DNA of 64,000 nt, taken from Colius striatus (taxonomy: Eukaryota > Chordata > Aves > Coliiformes > Coliidae). The position numbers were made by a program, and so were the translations under genes. Location: contig NC_084760.1 of assembly GCF_028858725.1 (NCBI RefSeq), positions 9,436,867 to 9,500,866 of the forward strand. The letters run 5' to 3'. Of this stretch, positions 1 to 9,905 are shown piece after piece (within the stretch, counting starts at the first letter, position 1; each line of letters opens with the position of its first letter). The notes below the pieces were generated by a model, which made no database searches, was not told the origin of the DNA, and worked only from the letters and a program-made list of their open reading frames with translations.

Positions 1-245
1 GCCCACTACTAAACCATGTCTCTCAGCACTTCATCTACACAGCTTTTAAATATCTCCAGGAATGGTGACTCCACCACCTCCCTGGGCAGCTTGTGAAAGT
101 GTTTTAACAACCTTCTCAGTTTAAAAGTTCTTCCTAATCTCCAATCTAAACCTTCCCTGGCACAACTTGAGGTTCTCTTGTCCTGTTATTCCTTATTAGA
201 GAGAAGAGACTGACTCCCACCCCACTACACTTCATTTCAGGTAGT
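1..245 (-). mobile_element. CR1 LINE fragment, 3' region, left end cut by window
   Basis: Read on the minus strand this is the 3' part of a chicken-repeat-1 (CR1) non-LTR retrotransposon. It includes the stretch for the end of ORF2 (GACAAGAG, then a reverse complement of CTCCCTGGGCAGC) followed by the line corresponding to 'GAGGTGCTGAGxGACATGGTTTAGTxG'. The copy is diverged, has no long open frame, and continues beyond position 1, so its length is unknown. CR1 copies are normally 5'-truncated and inactive. Confidence 0.85.
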
Positions 246-631
246 CCTAGCAAACCTTTGACAATACTGTTTATGTCCAAGATACACAGTACAGAAATAT
301 CCAAGATTCTGCTAAAGAAAAGAGCTGGGAACAGACAATTCAATGCAACTCATTTTTATAAAAGCACTTTTCATTTGCAGTTGTCCCTGCTGTCCTGCAG
401 CAGAGCATCACATGTCAATATGAAGCTATTGGAGCACCAGCCTTGAAGATGAAGGGTTACATTGTCCTACAAGCACACTACGGGGGATGATGCCCCTCTC
501 CCCAGCCATATGGCTGCTGGGGGTAAGCAGCCAGCAGGAGTCCATGTCTTGAATCACAAAGGTAGGTTCACACCAGTCATAATCTCCCATTAAAGGGATA
601 TTCAACAGTGGCAGAGGACAATCTAAATCAG
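246..631. other. Unique sequence between CR1 and LTR
   Basis: Single-copy-looking DNA without any recognisable gene or repeat. Its last five bases form the left copy of the LTR target-site duplication. Confidence 0.4.
627..631 (+). repeat. Left target-site duplication of solo LTR (ATCAG)
   Basis: The five bases ATCAG directly precede the TGTCATGG end of the LTR and are repeated exactly after its terminal CATGACA end at 1973-1977. A 5-bp duplication is the usual integration footprint of ERVL-type and several other retroviral elements. Confidence 0.8.
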
Positions 632-1048
632 TGTCATGGTGTGACATGACAGCTATTTCTAGTAAGGGGGCAGGGGCTGTAAAGATGGCTCCTGTAAGAA
701 GTTGCTCACAACTCTCCCCATCTCTGAGCCAGACCCACTGCTGGGGCTGAGCCAATTAGATGCCTCTACAATCACTTTTTAAGAAGAAGCTGGAAGAGGA
801 GGCTTCTTCCTCCTTCTTCTTGCTGTTTCTTCCTTCTTCTGTCCCTTCTTCTCTGGCTGGTGGTGGTGCAAGGAGTGGGAAGAGTGAGAGAAACAATCAT
901 GTGGACTCCAAGGTCAGTAAGGAAAGAGAGGAGGAGGTATGCTGGAGCAGAATCTCCCCTGCATTCTACAGAGAGGACTGGTGAAGCTGAGATTTGTTTC
1001 TGTTTTGCTAAAGACCCCACATCAGGGTCAGTGACTATGGCTGGAGGA

Positions 1049-1490
1049 GATCATGTCCTGTGGGAGGGACCCAATCACTTCATTACAGACTCCAAGCAAG
1101 GGGCAGTGATTCTCTTCCTTAATGACCTAGTGCCAGGGTCAGTGGCTATGGCCAGAGGAGGCTGTGTCCCATGAGAGAGACCCTGTATCACTATGGCCAG
1201 AGGAGGTCACATCCCGTGGGAGGGACTCCATATTCACAGAAGCTGTAACTGTGGGGAGGAACCCACATCAAAGAAGCTCATTAAACTTATGCCCAGAAGA
1301 GGTCATGTCCTGAGGGAGCGACCTTGTATCTGCAGAAACTGCAACCATGGGGAAGAATCCATTCCAGAGATATTCACCAAGGACTGTGTCCCATGTGAGG
1401 GACCCTGTACTGGCAGAAGCCGCAGCTGTTGGGAACAAGCCACACTAGACAAGTTCATTCAGGACTGTGTCCCGGGGGAGGAACCCCGTG
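1049..1490 (+). repeat. Degenerate minisatellite inside LTR
   Basis: At least six imperfect copies of a motif of the form GTGTCCCGTGGGAGGGACC start near 1051, 1165, 1206, 1301, 1385 and 1466. Spacing is irregular (about 40-115 bp). The copies are often followed by AGAAGC or GGAGCAGGGG. These repeats lie in the U3/R part of the LTR. Confidence 0.6.
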
Positions 1491-1740
1491 TTGGAGCAGG
1501 GGAAGAATGCCAGGAGTCGTCCTCATCTGAGCAGAGAGAAGCAGCAGAGCCCATCTGTGAGAGACTGACCACATCCCCCATTCCTTGCCCCCCTGAGCCA
1601 TTGAGGGGGGAGGAGGTAGAGATATTAGGAGCAGTGAGCTGGGCCCAGGAAGAAAGGGTCTTAAAGTACTGGTTGTAATTTTCTCAATCATCCCCTTCTC
1701 TTTTTGCTCTTTGTTACATTCTGTTTCTTGTAGGTAGTAG

Positions 1741-1746
1741 AATAAA
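1741..1746 (+). terminator. LTR polyadenylation signal AATAAA
   Basis: A canonical AATAAA lies about 225 bp before the end of the LTR, followed by T/C-rich sequence, as expected at an R/U5 border. If the LTR is transcribed this would be its poly(A) signal. Activity is not shown by sequence alone. Confidence 0.5.
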
Positions 1747-1972
1747 CTTTCCTACTTTCCTCTCTAAGTCAAGCACTGGAGTCTGTGTTGCCCAGAACCA
1801 TAATTGGCAGCAAGCCCTCCCTGCCCTTGTCTCAATCCACAGCATCCTTGGTTATCTTTTTCCTCCCATTTCGCTGGGGCCTCTGCCATCCTAACAAGGA
1901 TTGGGGGTAAATGGGGGCACTGAGCAAGAGACTGTAGTGGTGCTTCATTTCTGGATGGGCCAAACCATGACA

Positions 1973-1977
1973 ATCAG
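1973..1977 (+). repeat. Right target-site duplication of solo LTR (ATCAG)
   Basis: Exact copy of 627-631, directly after the terminal CA of the LTR. Confidence 0.8.
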
Positions 1978-3333
1978 TAAAAGCCAGTAAAAACTAACAG
2001 CTTCAAAATCTGGCCCCTGCTAATAAACAGAAATGAATGTTGTAAGGTGTGATTCAGAGAGTTTAACTGATCGTGTGGCTTCTGAAAGAAGGGGCGTTGG
2101 AATCAAAAGAGTTAAAAACTGAGATGCTGTATGAGACTGGGCACAGCTGTAGAGCAGAGCCAAGCAGAGATGGGTCAATGTCAGGAGGTTCAAGGGAGCA
2201 GCAGTGACTGGAGCCACAGCAAGAGTGTAGCAGGGCTACTGAAGACAAATAATTAATTCCTCCAGAAACTAAATATATGACAAGTCCTGTGCTACCCATT
2301 GGTGTTCATGATCAAGTGCCAAGTTGAAGAAGCCCAAGAGCCTGGAAACCATGAAGCAGTTCTGCTGCCAATAGCACAGGAGCCCAGTCCAGAGCAGACA
2401 TTGAGAACAAGCTCGGGAGGCTGTGAAGATCTAGCTCCGTCCTGCAGAAGAAGCAAACCTGCCTGAAAGTCTGCTGCATGCAAAGCTCAACCTAGCAACT
2501 CCCATGCATAACATCTTACAACATCTGCTTAACATCTGCCCCAGCTTCAGCCCACATTTCAGGTACAGACAAACACAACTGTGGCTGATCCTGGAAGAGT
2601 TTTAATTGGCCCTCTGTGGTGATGATTTTAGAAGCAAAACACCTAAGATTTGAATGCTTTATTTTAGCAAGCAAGATGAGGGGTATGTGACGGCCCAATC
2701 CAGCAGCCTCTTTCCCAGTCCAGTCCGATTTGGTGTCATTTCACTGGTTTGATGTCAATCTGTGCTTCTGCTACCTTGAGGAGGGCTGCCATTTGCACCA
2801 GGGAGAGATTATTCAGGTCTTCAGTAGTCACTGGTAAACATCAGAATTGGAGGGATAATTTTCATCCTTAATCAGGGCTCCAGAATAGCAGGCAAGCAGT
2901 TATGAGACAGTCTCATCTGCAATCTAAAGGCACTTGAATTGCAAATGGTGTTTGTTCTGCTCTCCTTTGTCAGCCCTTCGGTGTGCATGCACATGGATGC
3001 CTGGAAGCAGAAGGAACCCCATGCTTCATCAAAGATGACTGCGTTCAGTATTCACTTTAAAACATTAAAACTTCAGATGGCTTCCCAGGGGTGACCTGTG
3101 TGACACAATTACACCATTACTGAATCTTCCTTTTTTATTCTTGGATGCCTTTCAGTGGGGAAAATCACTCTGAAAGCAACAGCTATTTTACAAACATTAT
3201 AGTCCTGGCTCAGTTTGCCAGCACTTGCCATTAAGTGCAGGCTAAGCTGAGCAAAAACACTGTGTCAAGGCAAATATACACCAGGTAGAGTTTCATTAAA
3301 CATCTTGGCTTTTATTGCCAAACCCAAATTACC

Positions 3334-3350
3334 TTATCTCCCCTTATCAG
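3334..3350 (-). promoter_or_regulatory. Paired GATA-factor motifs (candidate)
   Basis: TTATCT at 3334-3339 and CTTATCAG at 3343-3350 are, on the minus strand, AGATAA and CTGATAAG, the preferred WGATAR form. They lie nine bases apart in the same orientation. This is only a motif match and short sites like these arise often by chance. Confidence 0.2.
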
Positions 3351-6229
3351 AAGATTTAACTTGCATGCGAGCCTGCTTTGATTTTTATTGATGGTCCTTT
3401 TGGGTATCTCTGAGTAAACTTTCAAGCTACTTTTAGGTGTAAACACCAGTAAAAGACAGCAAGGTGTGCAGGCTGCCTTGCACACTGCTGGTCTGACAGG
3501 GAAAGCAGCTCAGCTGCAGCTGAACCCAGGACATCCACATGCATGAATGGAAAGATGTTAAGGCTCTGGGATGGTTACAGTAGTCTGGGGTTTGGTGGGG
3601 TTTTTTCTGCTATCTTTCCTCCCAGTTCTCTTTCTTTTGCTTACAATCTCTTGTTTTTTGGTGAAACCCTTTGCCATTTGTCCCCTCACCTTGTGCACAT
3701 TGTGTCCTATAGGGACAAAAGCATCACCCTTACATGCCCTACTGTTCATGCATGGAGTCGAGGTCAGACAGTAAAGAAAGGGTATCCTGCCAGGGCTACC
3801 AGGTCGTTTCTAATGGTCAAATTTGAATGTAAGAGCCCTGGGGCACTTTGCCAGACCATCTCTCCCATTCCCATGAGGCTGAAAAACGTAACCATGAGAG
3901 TGAGGGAGGAGGAAGGTAGGAAGGTTTTACATCTGTACCTAGGGACCAGCACTGTGTTTTTAGCTTAGAGGGAAGCTCTGTCAGCTTGAATGGGCTGGTA
4001 CCACATGTACATATGTCAGCCAGTGTTGTATCGCCTCTTTTGGGTAGCCACAAGAGGGCAATAAGACCAAGCCTAGCTTCTTCTGGCTGAGATGTCCCTT
4101 TAAGGAAAAAGTAGGTGCTAGCTTGTCCCTGCAAGCTGCTGGGCGATCTGTGACAGACACACACACAGAGCTGCCTGGAGTTAGGGAGATGCAACCCTGG
4201 ACCAGGTGCATCAGATCTGGTCCTGCAGCTCACAGCTAAAGTGGCCTTCTTCATGAGCAGGTCACAGGCAGAGGGTCAGTGCTGACCTCTAGATATTCAT
4301 GGGGCCCAAGGGGAGTGGAGATGCCACCAGTTCTAGCACACAGGCTTGACGGGAACTGCTCACCCACCTTGCTCCATGGGAAGCAATCAGTTTCACCACA
4401 GCTTTCAGAAGACAACATCTTCCAGCTTTGAAACCTACTGGAAGCAGGCATGTGGAATGAGAAATGCTGCCAACATATTAAAATAATGATGTTCTTTGCC
4501 CGTATTAAAAGCTGAAGTGGTGTATTCTCACCATAACACACCACATTGGGAACCAGATAAACGTTCCTGTTGTGAAAGTACACATTGTAGCGGGGTTCAG
4601 CAATTAGCTGCACCAGCATAACGAAGAAACCTGCTATTTGCATAGAACATTACTGTATTTTGCTTCTGTGTTTTCATTTAGCCACCTTCAAACAATTTTT
4701 GAAGAGGCAAGTAGAGGCAAGGGCAAGAGGGAAAGCTGTGCATTTACTGGCTAAACACAGTGTGCCTTGAAAAACAGCAAAAAAGGCATATGACTTGAAT
4801 CCAGGTCAGCTCTGTGTGAACAATCCTTCTAATAGGCCTCATTACAAAAGGGAAAATTAGCTCTTGCTGTTGGAATTGTTATAAATGAAGGTTGTTAAAA
4901 GCTGAGTTTATTACTGTGAAGCTGGACTGTATTTTAAAATCTTATTGAAGATTTTCTAGTTGCCTAATAATTTTATTAGGAACCACTTAAAAGACCAGAT
5001 GAAAACGGGGTAATTTCTACATAATACAAACAAGACATTCTTCAGCATGCAAAGCTACTGTGTTTTTATATTTAAGGTTTATGTAAGGCAGCCATGGAGG
5101 TTAGAAATGCTGGCAACCTCCACATGAGAACTGACTTAGTAACAGAGATCAGCCCAAGCAATATGTCAACAAGTTTTGCAACAAGTCCTCTCCCTAGAAA
5201 GCCTTCTAACATTGAACAGGTTAAAGAAGACTACCAGATACTGAGGTCAGGCAACTCAGCTCCAGACAACTGGCTCAAGTCCAGAACTAGCCACCAGTAA
5301 ATAAAAGCTGTTAGCTTCATGTGGCTTACCTGCCAGGGTGTGATGGTCTGAGTTTCTCACAGAGATGAGCTCTCACCGGCAGTCTCTGCAGAAGCCAAAG
5401 GTTAAGACAGCACCTTGACTGACCTGGCCTGAGGTTCCCATGCAGCAGATTCTGCTGATAATTCCAGATGTTGCATCAGCAGAAGAGAGAGTGCCTAGCT
5501 TCCCAGCTCAGAAACTTATGCCTGCTAGGCATATTTGAGATTTTAAAGTCAGATCACAGGGCAAATGGCACATAACTGCTGTAAGGTTAACTGGAATTGC
5601 CCCAGCTCAGAGACATTCCTCCTTGCAAAACCCTTTCCTCTGAGGTGGCCTGTGAAGAAGCACCGACCAGAGCTCACACTAGCACAGCACTTTGGCTGTG
5701 GTGACTTGAGCCAGGAGATTGAGATGATCATAATACCATGGCTCCTTATTCCCTCAGAAAGACCCTCTGGAGCCAGGAGGGGAACAACAGAGGTTTTCCC
5801 ACTCTTCATGACATGGAAATTCAGGACAACCTTCTCACTGCAAAAGCTGGGAGCCACTGGATGTGCCTCACACTGTCAAGGGCCATGTTGGGCAGAGGCC
5901 CAGCCCCAGCGTAGGGTGGACATTGCTTCCATGGACACCAGTTTAGCAGCCAAGGAAGGGGTCTGGGGGTTTTTTTTCACACTCTAGCAGCCTGGGTAAA
6001 TTCACAGCAGCAATATACCCTGCTGTAAGGGATACATCAAGGACAGCTGACGAGGATTTCATTCCTTCAGCTGGATGAAGGGAGGTCAAGACAGGCCGTC
6101 GGCCTGGTCAGCCGATGTCACGGGGGGAGAGGCCCTGCGGTGCAGCCCAGCAGACACTGAGCTCCCCTCTTCCATCTGCCTCCATGATTTCCTGCAGCCC
6201 TGAGTTATGCAAAAGGTTTTGCTCCATTT

Positions 6230-6800
6230 CCCTCCACGGCTATCATGTCAGCTCATGGGTAAATTGCTGTGACAATTAGGGAGAATAATGGGAAGACGTG
6301 ACATATGTTTCTTTTACTTCAGCGCTGTCTGCTGAAAACTGGAACTAAAAGGTACCAGGCAGCTTCTTCCCTGCCTCTGGAATTTCATAGGGGGTGGCTC
6401 TGAAGCATTAAACAGGCAGAAATAATTACACTTGCACAGACTAAATTAAAAACAATGAGAGAAAGCACATGATTTTCTTTGCAGCAGCTTTTGCTTGCAG
6501 CGGTTCGGTATGTTTCAGATGAATAGCATAGAGGCTGCAAAACCTTTTGGAGGCTAATCAAAACCTCTAACACAACAATAAAATCTTCTCACAGCTGGAG
6601 CCAGAGAGCAGCATTAATATTTACTAGCCAATGAGTATATTTACATGAAAGACAGGATCCTAAGAGTATTTTCGATTGGCAATTAAGGTGTACACATGGG
6701 CTGGCAGGCAAATAAAATACATCTTTTTATCGTGTCGATGCTAACATCTCCAGTAATGGGCTAATAATTACAAATGTACATCCAACGTTCTTGCAATAGG
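6230..6800. promoter_or_regulatory. TAAT-rich candidate conserved non-coding element
   Basis: This repeat-free AT-rich stretch holds many homeodomain-type cores, such as GACAATTAGG, GGCTAATCAAAACC, GCATTAATATT, GGCAATTAAGG and GGCTAATAATTAC. It has no open frame of note. Density of such cores is typical of vertebrate developmental enhancers, but conservation cannot be seen from one sequence, so the call is speculative. Confidence 0.2.
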
Positions 6801-8270
6801 GAAGGGAAGGCTTTGCTGCAAACTTTATTCTCATTTAAGCACATCTTGAAGTCAATTGTGGCTTCTAAACTGCAGGACACAAAGAAACAAAACCAGAAGG
6901 TTTAATTTGGGATCAACTGCTTCAACACACAGCTTGTCAACTAGGGCTTAGTGTGAGAACTATGGATATATTTCACAAACATTCATGTAACAATAGCACT
7001 CAGTTGTTCAAGGCTAGAGGGGAAAAAAAATGGTTTGGAGAACAAAATACATTCCTTTCACTAGAAAATATGAGTTGTATTCCTTTATATTCCCTTATCT
7101 TTGGTGTGATAGCCTTGCCCAGGCTGGGATCTGCAGTGAGAACAACAGGGCTTCTGAGGTCCACCTGGGCTTGCAACACAAGGCACTGGAGCACACCAGT
7201 TACACTATCTTTATGAGCACATAATGATAACTCTGCCAAACAAGAAGAATTAAAAGGATTTCATATATTAATCTAGTGTTTTAATAAACAATGCACAAAA
7301 GCATTTCTGGAGGAGGAGGAAGGGAGAGGCCCTGTACATTTCCCCATCACAGCTCTCTCCACATCTTCTGCACCAACGGTAAGGGTTTTCCCAAGGAATG
7401 CTACATGTCAACACAGGTACCTCAGGGAGTCAGTTACGTTTGTATTGCATTTTAATAATCTCATCTCACACATGTTAATGGGCTTGTTTGTGCACACAGA
7501 CCCTACTGATTTACCTGAAGGTCTGAGGTTGCACCAGACTAGGGATATTTTGCACAAGGACATTCCTCCATGAACGTGACAACCTAGCTTACAGAACTTG
7601 TCATTCCAACAATTACAGATCGATCCATAAATGTGTTTCCATACCAAATGGTTTAATTATAAGAGTGCAGTAGTGCATGTGCTTGAGGTACAGTATCTTA
7701 CAGTGAAATCCTCCAGACATTCATTCCCATTTGTACCAAGAAACTTGATTCTAGGGATGTTCTGCTGAGAGTTGAGTAAGGCTTTGCTGCCTTAGGATCT
7801 CAATCTAATCCTGTCATTCTAGGCATGTGGTTTTTCTTTATTATGCATTTGTTATTCATTTGAATTTCTGCTGCAGCAATATCAATAGAATATCCTGTAT
7901 ATCAAAGTCCAAAACAGCTAAAAGATGGGAAAAAGAAATACTGTCAGTGTTCAAAGAATGAATGATTGCCTACGTCATCTTGCTTTGAAATGTTTGAACT
8001 ACTAAAAAAAAATGAGCATCAATCTTAACAAAAATTATTGGTTTGGGTCTTTCAATCATTAGTGGTTCTGCATCTTGCAATGCTGTGTTACTAAACGTTA
8101 TTGAAAACACATTACTAGAGAAGGATTTGGGCTTTATCCCTCAGAAAGAGGTTATTAAAGGGAAAAGAGAAAGAAATTTAAACATCCAATTTATTTACCT
8201 TTTTTTTTGATTGTTTCTCTGAGCTCGGCTAATGGAAAGTCACTCGCATCAGTTTCACGTTACTGGAATG

Positions 8271-8282
8271 AGTTTCACTTTC
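8271..8282 (-). promoter_or_regulatory. ISRE-like motif AGTTTCACTTTC
   Basis: AGTTTCACTTTC fits the interferon-stimulated response element (AGTTTCNNTTTC, bound by IRF and ISGF3 factors) without a mismatch. A second half-site AGTTTCAC lies 20 bp upstream at 8251-8258. There is no promoter or exon next to it, and AKIRIN2 starts 41 kb away, so any role would be as a distal element or by chance. Confidence 0.25.
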
Positions 8283-8430
8283 AGGTTGTCAGAGCTGCCA
8301 TATTACGGCTGCCAGCGCTGCAGGAGGATATTTATTGCTTGAAAAACAACGGTTCCCACTGGATTTAGGAAACAATATAATTGCAGTATTTTATAGGGCA
8401 TAAGTTTCATAAATGCCAGAGGTGATTGGC

Positions 8431-8488
8431 CTCTCTCCCCCCCCCCCCTCAGAGTCCGTTTCCTCCTCCCCCCCTCCACTCCCCCCAG
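8431..8488. repeat. C-rich low-complexity tract
   Basis: A 12-base C run (8437-8448) is followed by T/C-rich sequence with further runs of six or more C. On the minus strand it is G-rich. It is simple sequence. Confidence 0.7.
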
Positions 8489-9692
8489 GCTAGGTCTGGG
8501 ACCACTCCAAGCCAGCAATTTCTCTGCATGACAAGCATGCTGATGCACTGAAAGGAGAACGGCATTAATTGCCAGCTTAAGCCTGAAACTGCACATGGGA
8601 ATTGCTAAGCAGGGCTCAGGGTCAGATACAACCAGCCTTACCCTTCTGGAGCCAGGAATGACACCAAATGTCATCAGACTACCCACACACAGAGCGCTCT
8701 GCTGCAGACCCCAGACTGAGCCGAGCGCATTAGAAGGCAGTGTCATGTTGGTTTTCACCTCCCCAAATCAAAGATGGTGATTTTCATTCAGGGGTGAGAA
8801 ACAAAGGTAAGGCCTTGGAGGAGATTCATAGATTTAGATGAAGGACAAATAACTGAGCTTTCCCATAAAGTCAAGAGTAAAGAAAGCAAGAATGAGTTAA
8901 TCTCTTTTTTCATCCTATCTCCCTTTCCAGCATTAGTAAACATTCATTGCAAGCCACGTTTTCCAGAAAGAAATCACAGAGGGCAGACAAAAAAAAGGGG
9001 TAAGAAATGTAAAAGGATAGCACCATAGAGTTGGTTAGAGATAAGGAAAGCAGTTATCTAATTTTAGGCAGAGACAATGGGAAAAGTTAAGAAAATCGAT
9101 ACATTTCTTGGGTGAAAAGAAGGAAAGTGGAAAAAAGCCAAGAATGGAATCCTGGTCCCTAGGCATAACCCAGTGCTTGGCAGAATATTTTCCATAGGAT
9201 TTAGGAGGACAGCTCTTTAGTTTTTCCATACCAAATTTGCTATACTAAGAATTCCTAAGGTGGAAAAGACAAGAGAAATACATAGAAGTGCTTTAGTCCT
9301 GGGCCTCGAATAGGGAAGCTATAAAGTTACTCAGAGAGTCAACAGGCAGATGCAGTCCCCAACAGTTTAACAGCATAGTCCTTCTCCCATGGTGCCAGCC
9401 AAGCATCTCCTCCCCATCCCCACACAGGAGTTCTCATGCGTGGGAGGCACAAAAAGCAGGTGCCAAGGTGGTTCAGCACTGACATGCTGCAGATGGAGAC
9501 CTCAGTAACTGCAGCACGGTAAGAGCAATGAAGTCTGTCCCACATGAAATCACAGTCATACAAGCAGACACTCAAAAGCAGAGAGCATTTTTGAAAACAA
9601 TCATGAGGGGCATTTAGAAAAGTGGCTGGTAGAAAGTGCACAAGCTGTCCCATTCATAGTTCATGGGATCTAATTTCAGAGGCATGAATATT
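8489..9692. other. Non-coding intergenic sequence
   Basis: No gene, RNA or repeat recognised. Small chance frames only. Confidence 0.4.
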
Positions 9693-9830
9693 TGGAGTCT
9701 CCTTCCTTGGAGTTCTTCAAGACCCTCCTGGACATGTTCCTATGCGACCTGATCTAGGTTGACCTGCTTGGTTGGACTAGATGATCTCTAAGGCTCCCTT
9801 CCAATCCCTATCATTCTATGATTCTATGAT
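9693..9830 (+). mobile_element. CR1 LINE 3' end fragment
   Basis: The sequence reads from the ORF2 C-terminal region (GGAGTCTCCTTCCTTGGAG) through the CR1 3' untranslated part (TTGGACTAGATGATCTCTAAGG) to the ATTCTATGATTCTATGAT tail. The copy is 5'-truncated to about 140 bp and lies in + orientation. Confidence 0.9.
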
Positions 9831-9885
9831 TTCCAGAAAACAGGTTTCAGACAACAAACAAAAATCAGCAAGACTATAATTTTTT

Positions 9886-9905
9886 AGAGAGAGAGAGAGA
9901 GAGAG
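9886..9905. repeat. (AG)n microsatellite
   Basis: Ten uninterrupted AG dinucleotides, about 55 bp after a CR1 tail. Confidence 0.85.

Larger units (their letters stand above)
632..1972 (+). mobile_element. Solo LTR of an ERVL-like endogenous retrovirus
   Basis: The element starts TGTCATGG and ends AACCATGACA, imperfect inverted ends of the TG...CA kind, and is flanked by a perfect 5-bp duplication (ATCAG). It is 1341 bp long. Inside are pyrimidine/purine-rich U3-like sequence, a series of degenerate repeats with the core GTCCCGTGGGAGGGACC (about 1049-1490), a polyadenylation signal AATAAA at 1741-1746 and a U5-like stretch (GTCTGTGTTGCCC, then ATAATTGGCAGC). This matches my memory of avian ERVL long terminal repeats, which carry a similar GGGAGGGACC minisatellite. 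No internal gag, pol or env region and no second LTR is present, so it is a solo LTR left by recombination. The reading frames across it (for example 1193-1678) have no retroviral gene character. The family name is inferred; the boundaries are seen directly. Confidence 0.85.
1978..8220. other. Non-coding intergenic sequence
   Basis: No exon, RNA gene or transposable element is recognised in these 6.2 kb. Open frames are short (at most about 145 codons), overlap on both strands and have no family resemblance. The stretch 3331-3350 holds two inverted GATA sites. The stretch 6230-6800 is AT-rich with repeated TAAT/ATTA cores and looks like the kind of sequence that is often conserved. Both are reported as findings. 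Confidence 0.4.

Noticed and set aside
1193..1678. 161-codon frame on + strand
   Set aside because: It runs through the LTR minisatellite; Cys/Arg-rich pattern comes from the repeat. No retroviral or host protein character.
9886..9905. AG run as a possible LINE target or polypurine site
   Set aside because: Plain dinucleotide microsatellite separated by 55 bp from the CR1 tail.
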